Numbered from the stretch's first letter, positions 56,193 through 62,953 are shown. The stretch: DNA of 64,000 bases from Chitinophaga sp. 180180018-3 (GCF_037893185.1 NZ_CP140772.1:6076001-6140000); one strand, 5' to 3'. Numbers and translations are program-made. Notes: generated by a model from the sequence alone, not told the origin.

Positions 56193-56240
56193 AGCTTTTA
56201 GCCTTTAGCACCTGCATACAGTTACTAACGGCTAAAAGCT
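56193..56240. repeat. Inverted repeat inside the aromatic operon (aroF-aroB gap)
   Basis: AGCTTTTAGCC pairs with GGCTAAAAGCT, 11 of 11 bases, around a 26-base loop. It lies in the widest gap inside the operon. The sequence resembles the CTTTAG outer arm of palindromic element 10. Could act in partial termination or RNA processing; no T run follows on the minus strand. Confidence 0.55.
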
Positions 56241-56271
56241 GATGATTATTGATTATAATATTTGTAGCTGA

Positions 56272-57372
56272 TTACTGTTCGTTCATCACTCTGTTCTGGC
56301 GGTTGATGGATTCCAGGTGTACCGCGTCAAAATATTTCAGGATGAATTCTTTGGTCAGGCCCAGTTTTTCACCTTTTGCAATCGCGCGGTCGAGGATCTC
56401 ATTCCAGCGGTTAGTTTGCAGAATGGTGATATTGTTTTCTTTTTTGAACACACCGATCTTCTCAGCAATTTTCATACGATTGCCGAGCAGCAGCATGATC
56501 TCATCATCCACCTGGTTGATCTGAGCGCGGAGTTTTTCGAGTGCAGAGTTGAAATCTTTCTTATCAGTATGTTCTCTTCTCCACTGGATACCATCGAGCA
56601 GTTCAGCGAATTTCTCCGGTGTAATCTGTTGTTTGGCATCGCTCCATGCGTTGTCCGGATCTACGTGAGTTTCTACCATCAGACCATCGTAATCGAGGTC
56701 GATCGCTTCCTGGGAAACCTCCTGCAGAATATCGCGGCGACCGGAGATATGGCTGGGATCGCAGATCATCGGCAGTTCCGGCATACGGCGTTTCAGTTCA
56801 ATCGCGAGGTGCCACATAGGCGCATTGCGGTATTGCGTATTACCATAGCTAGAGAAACCGCGGTGAATAAGTCCGAGTTTGTTAACACCGGCTTTCTGGA
56901 TCCTTTCAACAGCACCAAGCCACAGTTCCAGATCGGGATTGATAGGGTTCTTGATCAATACAGTAGTATCCACCCCTCTGAGTGCATCCGCTACTTCCTG
57001 TACGGAGAAAGGATTCACGGTAGTACGGGCTCCTACCCAAAGAATATCCACACCAAAATGTAATGCATCTTCCACTTGTTTGGCAGTAGCTACTTCCACT
57101 GCTAAAGGCAGGCCGGTGAGTTCGCGGGCTTTCTGCAGCCATGCCAGCCCCTTAGTACCGATACCTTCGAAGGAACCGGGGCGGGTACGTGGTTTCCAGA
57201 TACCGGCGCGTAATACATCTACTTTACCGGTTTTCTGCAGGGCGAGTGCGGTGGCCAGTACCTGCTCTTCAGTTTCTGCGCTGCAGGGACCGGAAATGAT
57301 CAACGGCTTTTTGTCGGAAGACGGATCGGAGAATTTGGTTTTGGATAATATTTGTTCCATTGTCTGTACCAT
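56272..57372 (-). CDS. Bifunctional DAHP synthase/chorismate mutase
   Basis: A 366-residue fusion. Residues 1 to about 265 form a class I-beta type 3-deoxy-7-phosphoheptulonate synthase: KPLIISGPCSAETEEQVLATA, VLRAGIWKPRTRPGSFEGIG, ILWVGARTTVNPFSVQEVADAL, VLIKNPINPDLELWLGAVE, PMICDPSHISGRRD and YDGLMVETHVDPDNAWSDA. After a linker comes an AroQ-type chorismate mutase of about 90 residues (ALEKLRAQINQVDDEIMLLLGNRMKIAEKIGVFKKENN, in pieces). The mutase probably also serves as the prephenate-dependent feedback sensor, as known for such fusions. Confidence 0.93.
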   Translation of the reverse strand: MVQTMEQILSKTKFSDPSSDKKPLIISGPCSAETEEQVLATALALQKTGKVDVLRAGIWKPRTRPGSFEGIGTKGLAWLQKARELTGLPLAVEVATAKQVEDALHFGVDILWVGARTTVNPFSVQEVADALRGVDTTVLIKNPINPDLELWLGAVERIQKAGVNKLGLIHRGFSSYGNTQYRNAPMWHLAIELKRRMPELPMICDPSHISGRRDILQEVSQEAIDLDYDGLMVETHVDPDNAWSDAKQQITPEKFAELLDGIQWRREHTDKKDFNSALEKLRAQINQVDDEIMLLLGNRMKIAEKIGVFKKENNITILQTNRWNEILDRAIAKGEKLGLTKEFILKYFDAVHLESINRQNRVMNEQ

Positions 57373-57405
57373 AGTATTGAAAGTTAAGGAGATTATCAGA
57401 ATTAA

Positions 57406-58248
57406 TTATTTCAGTATTTTTTTGATCTTATTTGACTTTTGAATCAGTTTGTAAAATGTGTCGTAGTCTTCCGTTTCCAGCAGTGATTTCATCTGCTGTA
57501 ACTGACTGATATGTTCGTCGAGCACATCCAGTACATTGTTGCGGTTATGCTTGAAGATGGGCACCCACATATCCGGAGAGCTCTTTGCCAGTCGTACGGT
57601 GGATTCAAAACCACCACTGGCCAGTTCGAAGATGCGGCCGGATTCTTTTTCTTTCTTGAGCACCGTTAGTGCCAGTGCAAAAGACGTGATGTGAGAGATA
57701 TGAGAAACATAGGCGGTATGCAGGTCATGTTCCTCACCGTTCATATATACGGTGCGCATCTGCAGCTGGTCTACCATGTTTTCTACTACTTCCAGGGCGT
57801 CATCATCGCTGTTTTTCACATCACAAAGCACCATGGTTTTATTGGCGAAGAGGTTGCGTACAGCGGCATCGGGACCGGAATACTCGGTGCCGGCCATCGG
57901 ATGGGCAGCCACAAAGCGACCTCTGTTGGGATGACCGGCAACGAGTTGCAGTATTTTTTCTTTGGTGGAGCCTACATCCATAATCACCTGACCGGGGCGG
58001 ACTTTATCCATGATTCCGGGCAGTGCTTTCAGCAAAGCATCAACAGGGATGGCCAGGATGACCAGATCAGCGCGAAGCATGGCATCATCGAGAGAAGCTG
58101 CTTCATCAATGATATTTAGTTCCAGGGCACGTTGCAGGTGTTCCTGATTCTGGTCGACCCCTATGATCCGCGATGCTACGCCTTTTTCTTTCAGCGTAAT
58201 AGCCAGCGAACCGCCTATTAATCCTGTTCCTAATATTGTAACAATCAT
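57406..58248 (-). CDS. tyrA: Prephenate dehydrogenase
   Basis: A 280-residue NAD(P)-dependent TyrA that converts prephenate to 4-hydroxyphenylpyruvate for tyrosine. The Rossmann motif GTGLIGGSLAI starts at residue 7; other family segments are VIMDVGSTKEKIL, FVAAHPMAGTEYSGPDAA and AYVSHISHITSFALAL, followed by a helical dimer domain. No ACT or mutase domain is fused. It overlaps the aminotransferase gene by 4 bases. Confidence 0.94.
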   Translation of the reverse strand: MIVTILGTGLIGGSLAITLKEKGVASRIIGVDQNQEHLQRALELNIIDEAASLDDAMLRADLVILAIPVDALLKALPGIMDKVRPGQVIMDVGSTKEKILQLVAGHPNRGRFVAAHPMAGTEYSGPDAAVRNLFANKTMVLCDVKNSDDDALEVVENMVDQLQMRTVYMNGEEHDLHTAYVSHISHITSFALALTVLKKEKESGRIFELASGGFESTVRLAKSSPDMWVPIFKHNRNNVLDVLDEHISQLQQMKSLLETEDYDTFYKLIQKSNKIKKILK

Positions 58249-59408
58249 TTTACGTTGGTTTTGATACGATCTATCGCTTCCTGGAAAACTTTTTCATCCT
58301 GGCAAAGGCTTACCCTGATATAGCCGTTACCGTTACTGCCGAAGATACCGCCGGGAGTAATGAATACCCGGGCCTTCTGCAGGATTTCATCTGTGAGCGT
58401 ATAACCATTTTCAGCGGTGGCGGGGATCTTCGCCCAAACGAACATGCCCACCTGGTTTTTATCATATGTGCAGTGCAGCAGGTCCAGTAACTGAAATACT
58501 TTTTCCCTGCGGGCACGGTAAATTTTATTCAGATCGTTGTACCATTCTTTGCCCAGGCCCAGTGCTTTTACTGCGGCCATTTGCATAGGCTGGAACATGC
58601 CTGAGTCCATGTTGCTTTTGAAACGCAGCACTTCGCCGATCCAGCTGGCTTTACCCACCAGCATCCCGATACGCCAGCCAGCCATGTTAGACGACTTACT
58701 GAGTGAGTTCAGCTCCAGCACCACGTCTTTTGCTCCTTCGAACTGCAACAGGCTTTCCGGTTGTTCATTCAGGATGAAGCTATACGGGTTATCGTGGCAG
58801 ATCAGTATATTATGTGCTTTGGCGAAAGCGATCAGCTTCACAACAAACTCCCTGTTCAACTTAGCGCCGGTAGGCATATGCGGGTAGTTTACCCACATCA
58901 GCTTTACTTTGCTGAGATCTTTCTTGCTGAGAGCCTCCAGGTCTGGCAGCCAGCTGTTTTCTTCCTTCAGGTCGTAATCCACAACAGTGGCGCCGCTCAG
59001 GTTTACAGCGGAGCGATAGGTGGGATATCCCGGATTCGGGATTAACGCTTCATCCCCCTCCTGCAGGTAGGTCATGCAGATGTGCATAATCCCTTCCTTG
59101 GAGCCAATCAGCGGCAGCACCTCGGTATCCGGGTTAAGGGTTACCTGGTAGTAGCGCTGGTACCAATCGGCCATTGCTTTGCGCAGTGCCGGGATACCCT
59201 TATATCCCTGGTAAGCGTGGGTATTAGGCAGGGAAGCATTTTCCTTCAGTGCGTCCACTACATCCGGATGCGGAGGCAAGTCGGGGCTACCGATGCCCAG
59301 ATTAATCACCCTGGTACCGGTTTGGTTCATTTCATCGATTTCCCGGAGCTTTTTGGAGAAATAGTATTCTTCCGTGCCTTGCAATCTTTTAGCGACCTGT
59401 ATCTGCAT
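58245..59408 (-). CDS. Class I/II PLP aminotransferase (probable aromatic/aspartate aminotransferase)
   Basis: A 387-residue fold-type I aminotransferase. The PLP lysine is Lys238 in NSLSKSSNMAGWRIG. Others: VINLGIGSPDLPPHPDVV, NTHAYQGYKGIPALRKAMADW, PLIGSKEGIMHICMTYL, ALIPNPGYPTYRSAV and the C-terminal NGYIRVSL. Its position between pheA and tyrA points to transamination of phenylpyruvate and 4-hydroxyphenylpyruvate. LL-diaminopimelate aminotransferase-like sequences are similar, so substrate range is inferred from context. Confidence 0.9.
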   Translation of the reverse strand: MQIQVAKRLQGTEEYYFSKKLREIDEMNQTGTRVINLGIGSPDLPPHPDVVDALKENASLPNTHAYQGYKGIPALRKAMADWYQRYYQVTLNPDTEVLPLIGSKEGIMHICMTYLQEGDEALIPNPGYPTYRSAVNLSGATVVDYDLKEENSWLPDLEALSKKDLSKVKLMWVNYPHMPTGAKLNREFVVKLIAFAKAHNILICHDNPYSFILNEQPESLLQFEGAKDVVLELNSLSKSSNMAGWRIGMLVGKASWIGEVLRFKSNMDSGMFQPMQMAAVKALGLGKEWYNDLNKIYRARREKVFQLLDLLHCTYDKNQVGMFVWAKIPATAENGYTLTDEILQKARVFITPGGIFGSNGNGYIRVSLCQDEKVFQEAIDRIKTNVK

Positions 59409-59416
59409 AAAACTGA

Positions 59417-60241
59417 TTAATGTGTTTTTCCTTTTTTATAAATACCCAGCACTTTCAGGTGTTCTGTCAGCGGTTCAATTTTCGCGAGCGCTTTTTCAAA
59501 GTGCGCGGTGTTGTCAAATTCCATATCAGCGTGGAAGTAATAATTCCATTCTTTCGCTGGGATGGGAAAAGACTGTAGTTTAGAGAGATTTATACCGGCA
59601 TCGGCGATTTTAGTCAGCACTTTAGCCAGGCAACCTCTGTCATGGCTGGTTTGAAAATAAACCGAAGCTTTGTTAGCATCTTCGGGAGCAGCCACGGGCG
59701 TGCGCGAAACAGCCAGGAAGCGGGTATAATTATTTTTTACGGTATGGATATTAGGAGCGATGATATCGAGCTCAAATATTTCAGCAGCGAGCTTACCGGC
59801 GATAGCAGCTGTACTTTTCAGCTTTTTTTGTCTCACATGTTTAGCGCTGAGGGCGGTATCTTCCGTTTCTACCAGCTTGATATGCGGGTATTTCTCGAGG
59901 AAATCCATGCATTGGAGCAGTGCCATCGGATGGGAATGTACTTCGCGGATATCTTCGAGTGTTTGCCCTGGTAATACCATCAGGTGTTGATTGATCTGGA
60001 GGTAGAGCTCTCCGGTGATATGCAGGCCGGAATTTTTGATAAGGGTGTAGTTAGGTAAGATGCTGCCGGCGATGGAGTTCTCTATGGCCATAATACCTGC
60101 GTCCACATCGGGTTGTTGTTTCACCTTTTTAACCAGCTCTGCGAAGGATGCGCAGCATTCTACTTCGGTTTGTTTACCGAAATATCCCTGTGCGGCTACC
60201 TGGTGGAAAGATCCTTCAAACCCCTGAATGGCGATTTTCAT
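59417..60241 (-). CDS. pheA: Prephenate dehydratase
   Basis: A 274-residue monofunctional PheA that makes phenylpyruvate. The dehydratase domain starts KIAIQGFEGSFHQVAAQGYF, contains GIMAIENSIAGSILPNYTLI, HPMALLQCMDFLEKYP and the NNYTRFLAVSR motif near residue 172. The C-terminal ACT domain includes GCLAKVLTKIADAGINLSKLQSFPIPAKEW (in pieces), where phenylalanine normally binds for feedback inhibition. The mutase domain of E. coli PheA is missing here and is instead fused to DAHP synthase. First structural gene of the operon, behind two attenuators. Confidence 0.95.
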   Translation of the reverse strand: MKIAIQGFEGSFHQVAAQGYFGKQTEVECCASFAELVKKVKQQPDVDAGIMAIENSIAGSILPNYTLIKNSGLHITGELYLQINQHLMVLPGQTLEDIREVHSHPMALLQCMDFLEKYPHIKLVETEDTALSAKHVRQKKLKSTAAIAGKLAAEIFELDIIAPNIHTVKNNYTRFLAVSRTPVAAPEDANKASVYFQTSHDRGCLAKVLTKIADAGINLSKLQSFPIPAKEWNYYFHADMEFDNTAHFEKALAKIEPLTEHLKVLGIYKKGKTH

Positions 60242-60292
60242 GTGTATCTGATTGATTTTATTTATTTATAGTTGCTGTAGCAACTAGCTGTT

Positions 60293-60329
60293 AAAAACAG
60301 AAAGGGCCCCGTCTGCGGGACCCTTTGCG
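60293..60329 (-). terminator. Attenuator terminator 2
   Basis: Minus-strand stem AAAGGGTCCCG / CGGGGCCCTTT (one T-G pair), loop CAGA, followed by CTGTTTTT. It lies 23 bases past the stop codon of leader ORF 2. Its 5' arm can instead pair with the last codons of leader ORF 2. Confidence 0.9.
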
Positions 60330-60352
60330 TAGTACTTTTATTTGTAAGTATA

Positions 60353-60439
60353 TTATTGCAAACGAGTCCCCTGCTTCTTCGCATAAAAGAAGTAAGAGAA
60401 GTAATAAAAGAAATAATTATTTGACACTGGTTGTAACAT
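60353..60439 (-). CDS. Leader peptide 2 (Phe/Tyr-rich, 28 residues)
   Basis: The ORF begins MLQPVSNN, then runs YFFYYFSYFFY (ten of eleven residues are Phe or Tyr: five of each), then AKKQGTRLQ and TAA. Such clustering is not expected by chance and matches leader peptides that sense charged tRNA-Phe and tRNA-Tyr. After a stall in the cluster, bases 60371-60358 (GGGGACTCGTTTGC) stay free to pair with 60328-60317 (GCAAAGGGTCCC) and so prevent terminator 2. If translation reaches the stop, the ribosome covers them and the terminator forms. Too short for standard gene finders. Confidence 0.88.
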   Translation of the reverse strand: MLQPVSNNYFFYYFSYFFYAKKQGTRLQ

Positions 60440-60463
60440 ATACTTAGTTAAGATATTGATATT

Positions 60464-60495
60464 AAAAAGGCCTTCCGGTTTCGGAAGGCCTTTTT
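60464..60495 (-). terminator. Attenuator terminator 1
   Basis: A 14-base stem AAAAAGGCCTTCCG / CGGAAGGCCTTTTT with a 4-base loop, ending in T residues on the minus strand, 33 bases past the stop of leader ORF 1. It is symmetrical and so could also stop plus-strand transcripts, but no plus-strand gene precedes it. Confidence 0.92.
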
Positions 60496-60527
60496 GTAGT
60501 CTCTTTTATTTTTTACAAACGACCTCC

Positions 60528-60587
60528 CTATTCCTGGTACCAGAAATAATAAAAGCTAAAAAAGCCAAAGGTGGTTTGCTTAATCAT
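60528..60587 (-). CDS. Leader peptide 1 (Phe/Tyr/Trp-rich, 19 residues)
   Basis: Reads MIKQTTFGFFSFYYFWYQE then TAG. Between residues 7 and 17 it has five Phe, three Tyr and one Trp, so it can respond to all three aromatic amino acids. A possible antiterminator is GGTCGTTTGTA (60524-60514), just behind the stop, which can pair with TACAAAAAGGCC at the base of terminator 1 through TTTGTA/TACAAA and GGTC/GGCC with a small internal loop. Its start context is the same as that of leader 2. Confidence 0.87.
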   Translation of the reverse strand: MIKQTTFGFFSFYYFWYQE

Positions 60588-60616
60588 GTACTTAGTTATT
60601 GTTTTTGACGATAGAA

Positions 60617-60646
60617 CAAAAATACGGCACGATTTTAAATATCCAA
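60617..60646 (-). promoter_or_regulatory. Promoter of the aromatic operon
   Basis: Minus-strand TTGG at 60646-60643, an 18-base spacer and TATTTTTG at 60624-60617. The transcript should begin about 20 bases before leader ORF 1. Confidence 0.6.
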
Positions 60647-60737
60647 GTGGGTTGCCGAAAAAATATTTTTTTTTCAACAACAACTATAGTTTCTTAAAAT
60701 AATTTCAAAAAACAGGCGTAATTATACCGGACGGGGC
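60647..60737. other. A/T-rich gap between the lipoprotein terminator and the aromatic promoter
   Basis: Contains long A and T runs, nothing recognisable. It may act as an upstream element for the promoter. Confidence 0.3.
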
Positions 60738-60768
60738 AAAAAAAAACCGTTCCGGGTTACCGGAACGG
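60738..60768 (-). terminator. Intrinsic terminator of the Ala-rich lipoprotein gene
   Basis: Minus-strand CCGTTCCGG / CCGGAACGG, 4-base loop, nine T. It isolates the aromatic operon from the gene upstream. Confidence 0.93.
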
Positions 60769-60791
60769 CTATTTTATAAAAGCTCTTAAAA

Positions 60792-61040
60792 TTATTTGTG
60801 AGCAGCAACTGAGTCGATTTTCTTAGCAGCTGAATCAACAGCGCCTTTAGCAGCAGCAGCAACAGAGTCAACTGCAGTAGTAGCAGCGCTAGTAGCAGCT
60901 TTAGCAGCTGAATCGATAGCAGCGCCAGCAGCAGTTGCAGTAGAATCACCAGCGTTTTCAGTTTTAGCGCCACCGCCGCAAGCTACAGCGAAAATACCGA
61001 AAGACAGTGCTAAGAAACCAATTTTGATTACGTTCTTCAT
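60792..61040 (-). CDS. Small Ala/Ser/Asp-rich lipoprotein
   Basis: An 82-residue low-complexity protein. The signal MKNVIKIGFLALSFGIFAVACGGG gives a lipobox Cys at residue 21. The mature part is a chain of imperfect repeats of the type DSAAKAA, DSVAAAAKGA, DSAAKKIDSVAA, built almost only from Ala, Ser, Thr, Asp, Val and Lys, predicted to be a single long amphipathic helix. Such short lipoproteins may fill the envelope like Lpp, though this is only an analogy. Divergent from the sigma factor gene, with shared GGTNACC dyads between them, so it is a possible target. Confidence 0.75.
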   Translation of the reverse strand: MKNVIKIGFLALSFGIFAVACGGGAKTENAGDSTATAAGAAIDSAAKAATSAATTAVDSVAAAAKGAVDSAAKKIDSVAAHK

Positions 61041-61092
61041 GATACAATTAGTTTAAGTTGTTTTTTGAATGATTTAACCTTTATACCGGGGT

Positions 61093-61149
61093 CACCAAAA
61101 AGGTAACCCAAACTTTTAAAAAATTTTTTTTTCGGTACTTTGGGTTACC
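61093..61149. promoter_or_regulatory. GGTNACC inverted repeats between lipoprotein and sigma-factor genes
   Basis: GGTAACCCAAA (61102-61112) pairs exactly with TTTGGGTTACC (61139-61149). A third half-site GGTCACC lies just upstream (about 61090-61096). The copies are separated by A/T runs. In a divergent gap this may be an operator or the recognition site of the neighbouring sigma factor. Confidence 0.5.
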
Positions 61150-61173
61150 AAATGCCTTATAACCGTATTAAGA

Positions 61174-61749
61174 GTGAAGCAAAATCAAGACATAACAAGA
61201 GATAGGGAATTACTGCTGGGACTGGCAAAGGGAGACGATAAATCATTGGAAATCATCTATTCAGAGAATTTTCCGGTGGTATTGAGGATGATCCTGCAGC
61301 ACAACGGGTCTGAAGATGACGCCAAAGACATTTTCCAGGAGGCTATTATAGTCTTATATGAAAAGGTACAGAAAGATGATTTTACTTTAAGCAGCCGGCT
61401 GAAAACTTTTCTTTATTCTGTTTGCCGCCATTTATGGCTGAAAAAAGTACAGCGTACCTACGGACTATATGCCTTAACACCTGAACTGGAAGAAGTTGTT
61501 CCTGCATCTGAGGAGTTAGCCGAGCATGAGGCGCGGGACCAGGAGTTCAGGGTGATGGAAGGAGCGATGAAGAACATTGGTCAACCCTGCCAGACAATAC
61601 TGGAAGATTATTACCTGCATAAGAAATCCATGCAGGAAATAGCTGAAAAGTTTGGCTACACCAATGCAGAGAATGCCAAGAACCAGAAGTACAAGTGTCT
61701 GATGCGTTTGAAGAAGTTATTTTTTGATCAGTACAAATCACCACTTTAA
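61174..61749 (+). CDS. Sigma-70 family (ECF-like) RNA polymerase sigma factor
   Basis: A 191-residue sigma factor with only regions 2 and 4. Region 2: MILQHNGSEDDAKDIFQEAIIVLYEKVQ and LKTFLYSVCRHLWLKKVQR. Region 4: ILEDYYLHKKSMQEIAEKFGYTNAENAKNQKYKCLMRLKKLF in pieces, with the helix-turn-helix near SMQEIAEKFGY. The start is GTG at 61174. It is followed after 14 bases by a gene whose N-terminal part looks like an anti-sigma factor, so the two form a regulatory pair. Confidence 0.9.
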   Translation: MKQNQDITRDRELLLGLAKGDDKSLEIIYSENFPVVLRMILQHNGSEDDAKDIFQEAIIVLYEKVQKDDFTLSSRLKTFLYSVCRHLWLKKVQRTYGLYALTPELEEVVPASEELAEHEARDQEFRVMEGAMKNIGQPCQTILEDYYLHKKSMQEIAEKFGYTNAENAKNQKYKCLMRLKKLFFDQYKSPL

Positions 61750-61763
61750 GCAGAGAGCCAGCC

Positions 61764-62858
61764 ATGAAAGAAGATATGATGTTAATACGTGATATTGAGC
61801 GTTACCTGGAAGGAGAAATGAACGAACAGGAGAAAACTGCTTTCGATGATTTACGCCGTAATAATCCATTGATAAACAAGCAAGTAGAAGAGCATCAGGC
61901 TTTTCTCCAACACCTGGATAACTTTGGAAACCGGAAGGCACTTCAGGCAAAGCTGGATCATATTCACCAGCAACTGGATATGCCGGTGCTGCGTAAACAG
62001 GCAGTGGAAGAAAATATGGCCGCGAAAAGGCTTACTATCCGTCGCCGTACCATCACCAACCTGGCAGCTGCGGCCTGCATCGCTTTAGTGACTTCCCTGT
62101 CAACTATTGCGATCATACAAAATGTAGCGAGGAATAAATCCACTGCACAGTATGAAGACGTAAGACGGGTGCTGAACAACATTCAGCGTTCCCAGAATGC
62201 GCTCATCAATGATATCAACAGCAAGAAGAAAGCTCCGACCAATCCGGGCACTTATGGAGGAACAGGCTTCGCAGTATCCGGCAACGGTTATATTGTGACC
62301 AACTATCATGTAGTAGCCGGTGCGGATTCTGTCTATGTACAAAATAATAAAGGAGAAGCCTTCAAAGCTGTCAGCATATTTGAAGATATTTCCAGCGACC
62401 TGGCGGTATTAAAGGTGGCTGATTCTACCTTTAAAGGCCAGCCGCTTCCCTACGCACTTAAACCACAGAGTGTGAAGCTGGGTGAAGAAGTTTTCACAAT
62501 GGGATATCCCCGCGATGAAATCGTTTACGGCAAAGGATATATCAGTGCCAAAACCGGCTTCAATGGTGATACTACCGCCTACCAGGTATCTATACCTGTA
62601 AATCCGGGCAACAGCGGTGCCCCGCTGCTAGATAGTAAAGGGGATATTGTGGGTATAGTAACCGGCAAGCAGACTACTTCAGATGGTATTGCCTTTGCGG
62701 TGAAATCTGCCCACCTCAGACATCTGCTGGATGAAATGCCGAAAGATAAACAGATCAAAAAAGAACCAGCCCATAAAAGCCATCTCGATGGTCTGAATCG
62801 GGTTGACCAGATCAAGAAACTGGAAGAGTTTGTGTATATGGTGAAAGTGTATAACTGA
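61764..62858 (+). CDS. Membrane protein joining an anti-sigma-like region to a trypsin-like (S1C) protease
   Basis: A 364-residue protein in three parts. Residues 1-97 are a cytosolic helical region (DIERYLEGEMNEQEKTAFDDL) with the ASD-like beginning seen in Bacteroidota anti-sigma factors. A transmembrane helix covers about 98-119 (TNLAAAACIALVTSLSTIAI). The periplasmic part (about 165-325) is a trypsin-like domain with His182 in VTNYHVVAG, Asp212 in SSDLAVLKV and Ser284 in NPGNSGAPLLD, as in HtrA/DegS, but without a PDZ domain. The likely role is to hold the upstream sigma factor and release it in response to envelope stress; how is inference. Confidence 0.85.
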   Translation: MKEDMMLIRDIERYLEGEMNEQEKTAFDDLRRNNPLINKQVEEHQAFLQHLDNFGNRKALQAKLDHIHQQLDMPVLRKQAVEENMAAKRLTIRRRTITNLAAAACIALVTSLSTIAIIQNVARNKSTAQYEDVRRVLNNIQRSQNALINDINSKKKAPTNPGTYGGTGFAVSGNGYIVTNYHVVAGADSVYVQNNKGEAFKAVSIFEDISSDLAVLKVADSTFKGQPLPYALKPQSVKLGEEVFTMGYPRDEIVYGKGYISAKTGFNGDTTAYQVSIPVNPGNSGAPLLDSKGDIVGIVTGKQTTSDGIAFAVKSAHLRHLLDEMPKDKQIKKEPAHKSHLDGLNRVDQIKKLEEFVYMVKVYN

Positions 62859-62904
62859 TGAGTGTTTGCAGATAGTTGATATAAGTAAAAAAGTTTGTAA
62901 AAAG

Positions 62905-62934
62905 AAAAGGATGGAACTAATGTTCCATCCTTTT
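62905..62934. terminator. Bidirectional terminator
   Basis: AAAAGGATGGAAC / GTTCCATCCTTTT with a 4-base loop and T-rich flanks, between the convergent genes ending at 62858 and 62954. Confidence 0.9.
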
Positions 62935-62953
62935 CTTTTTAATATAATATGTG

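Larger units (their letters stand above)
60242..60646 (-). promoter_or_regulatory. Leader region of the aromatic operon with two tandem attenuators
   Basis: Order on the minus strand: promoter, leader ORF 1 (60587-60528), terminator 1 (60495-60464), leader ORF 2 (60439-60353), terminator 2 (about 60328-60293), a TAGTTGC-TGTA-GCAACTA hairpin (60286-60269) and pheA at 60241. Both short ORFs are dominated by Phe and Tyr codons. The arrangement is classical ribosome-mediated attenuation, present twice in series. Confidence 0.88.

Noticed and set aside
60722..60973. Leu-rich frame overlapping the Ala-rich lipoprotein
   Set aside because: It is a frame-shifted reading of the GCA/GCT-rich repeat of the real gene.
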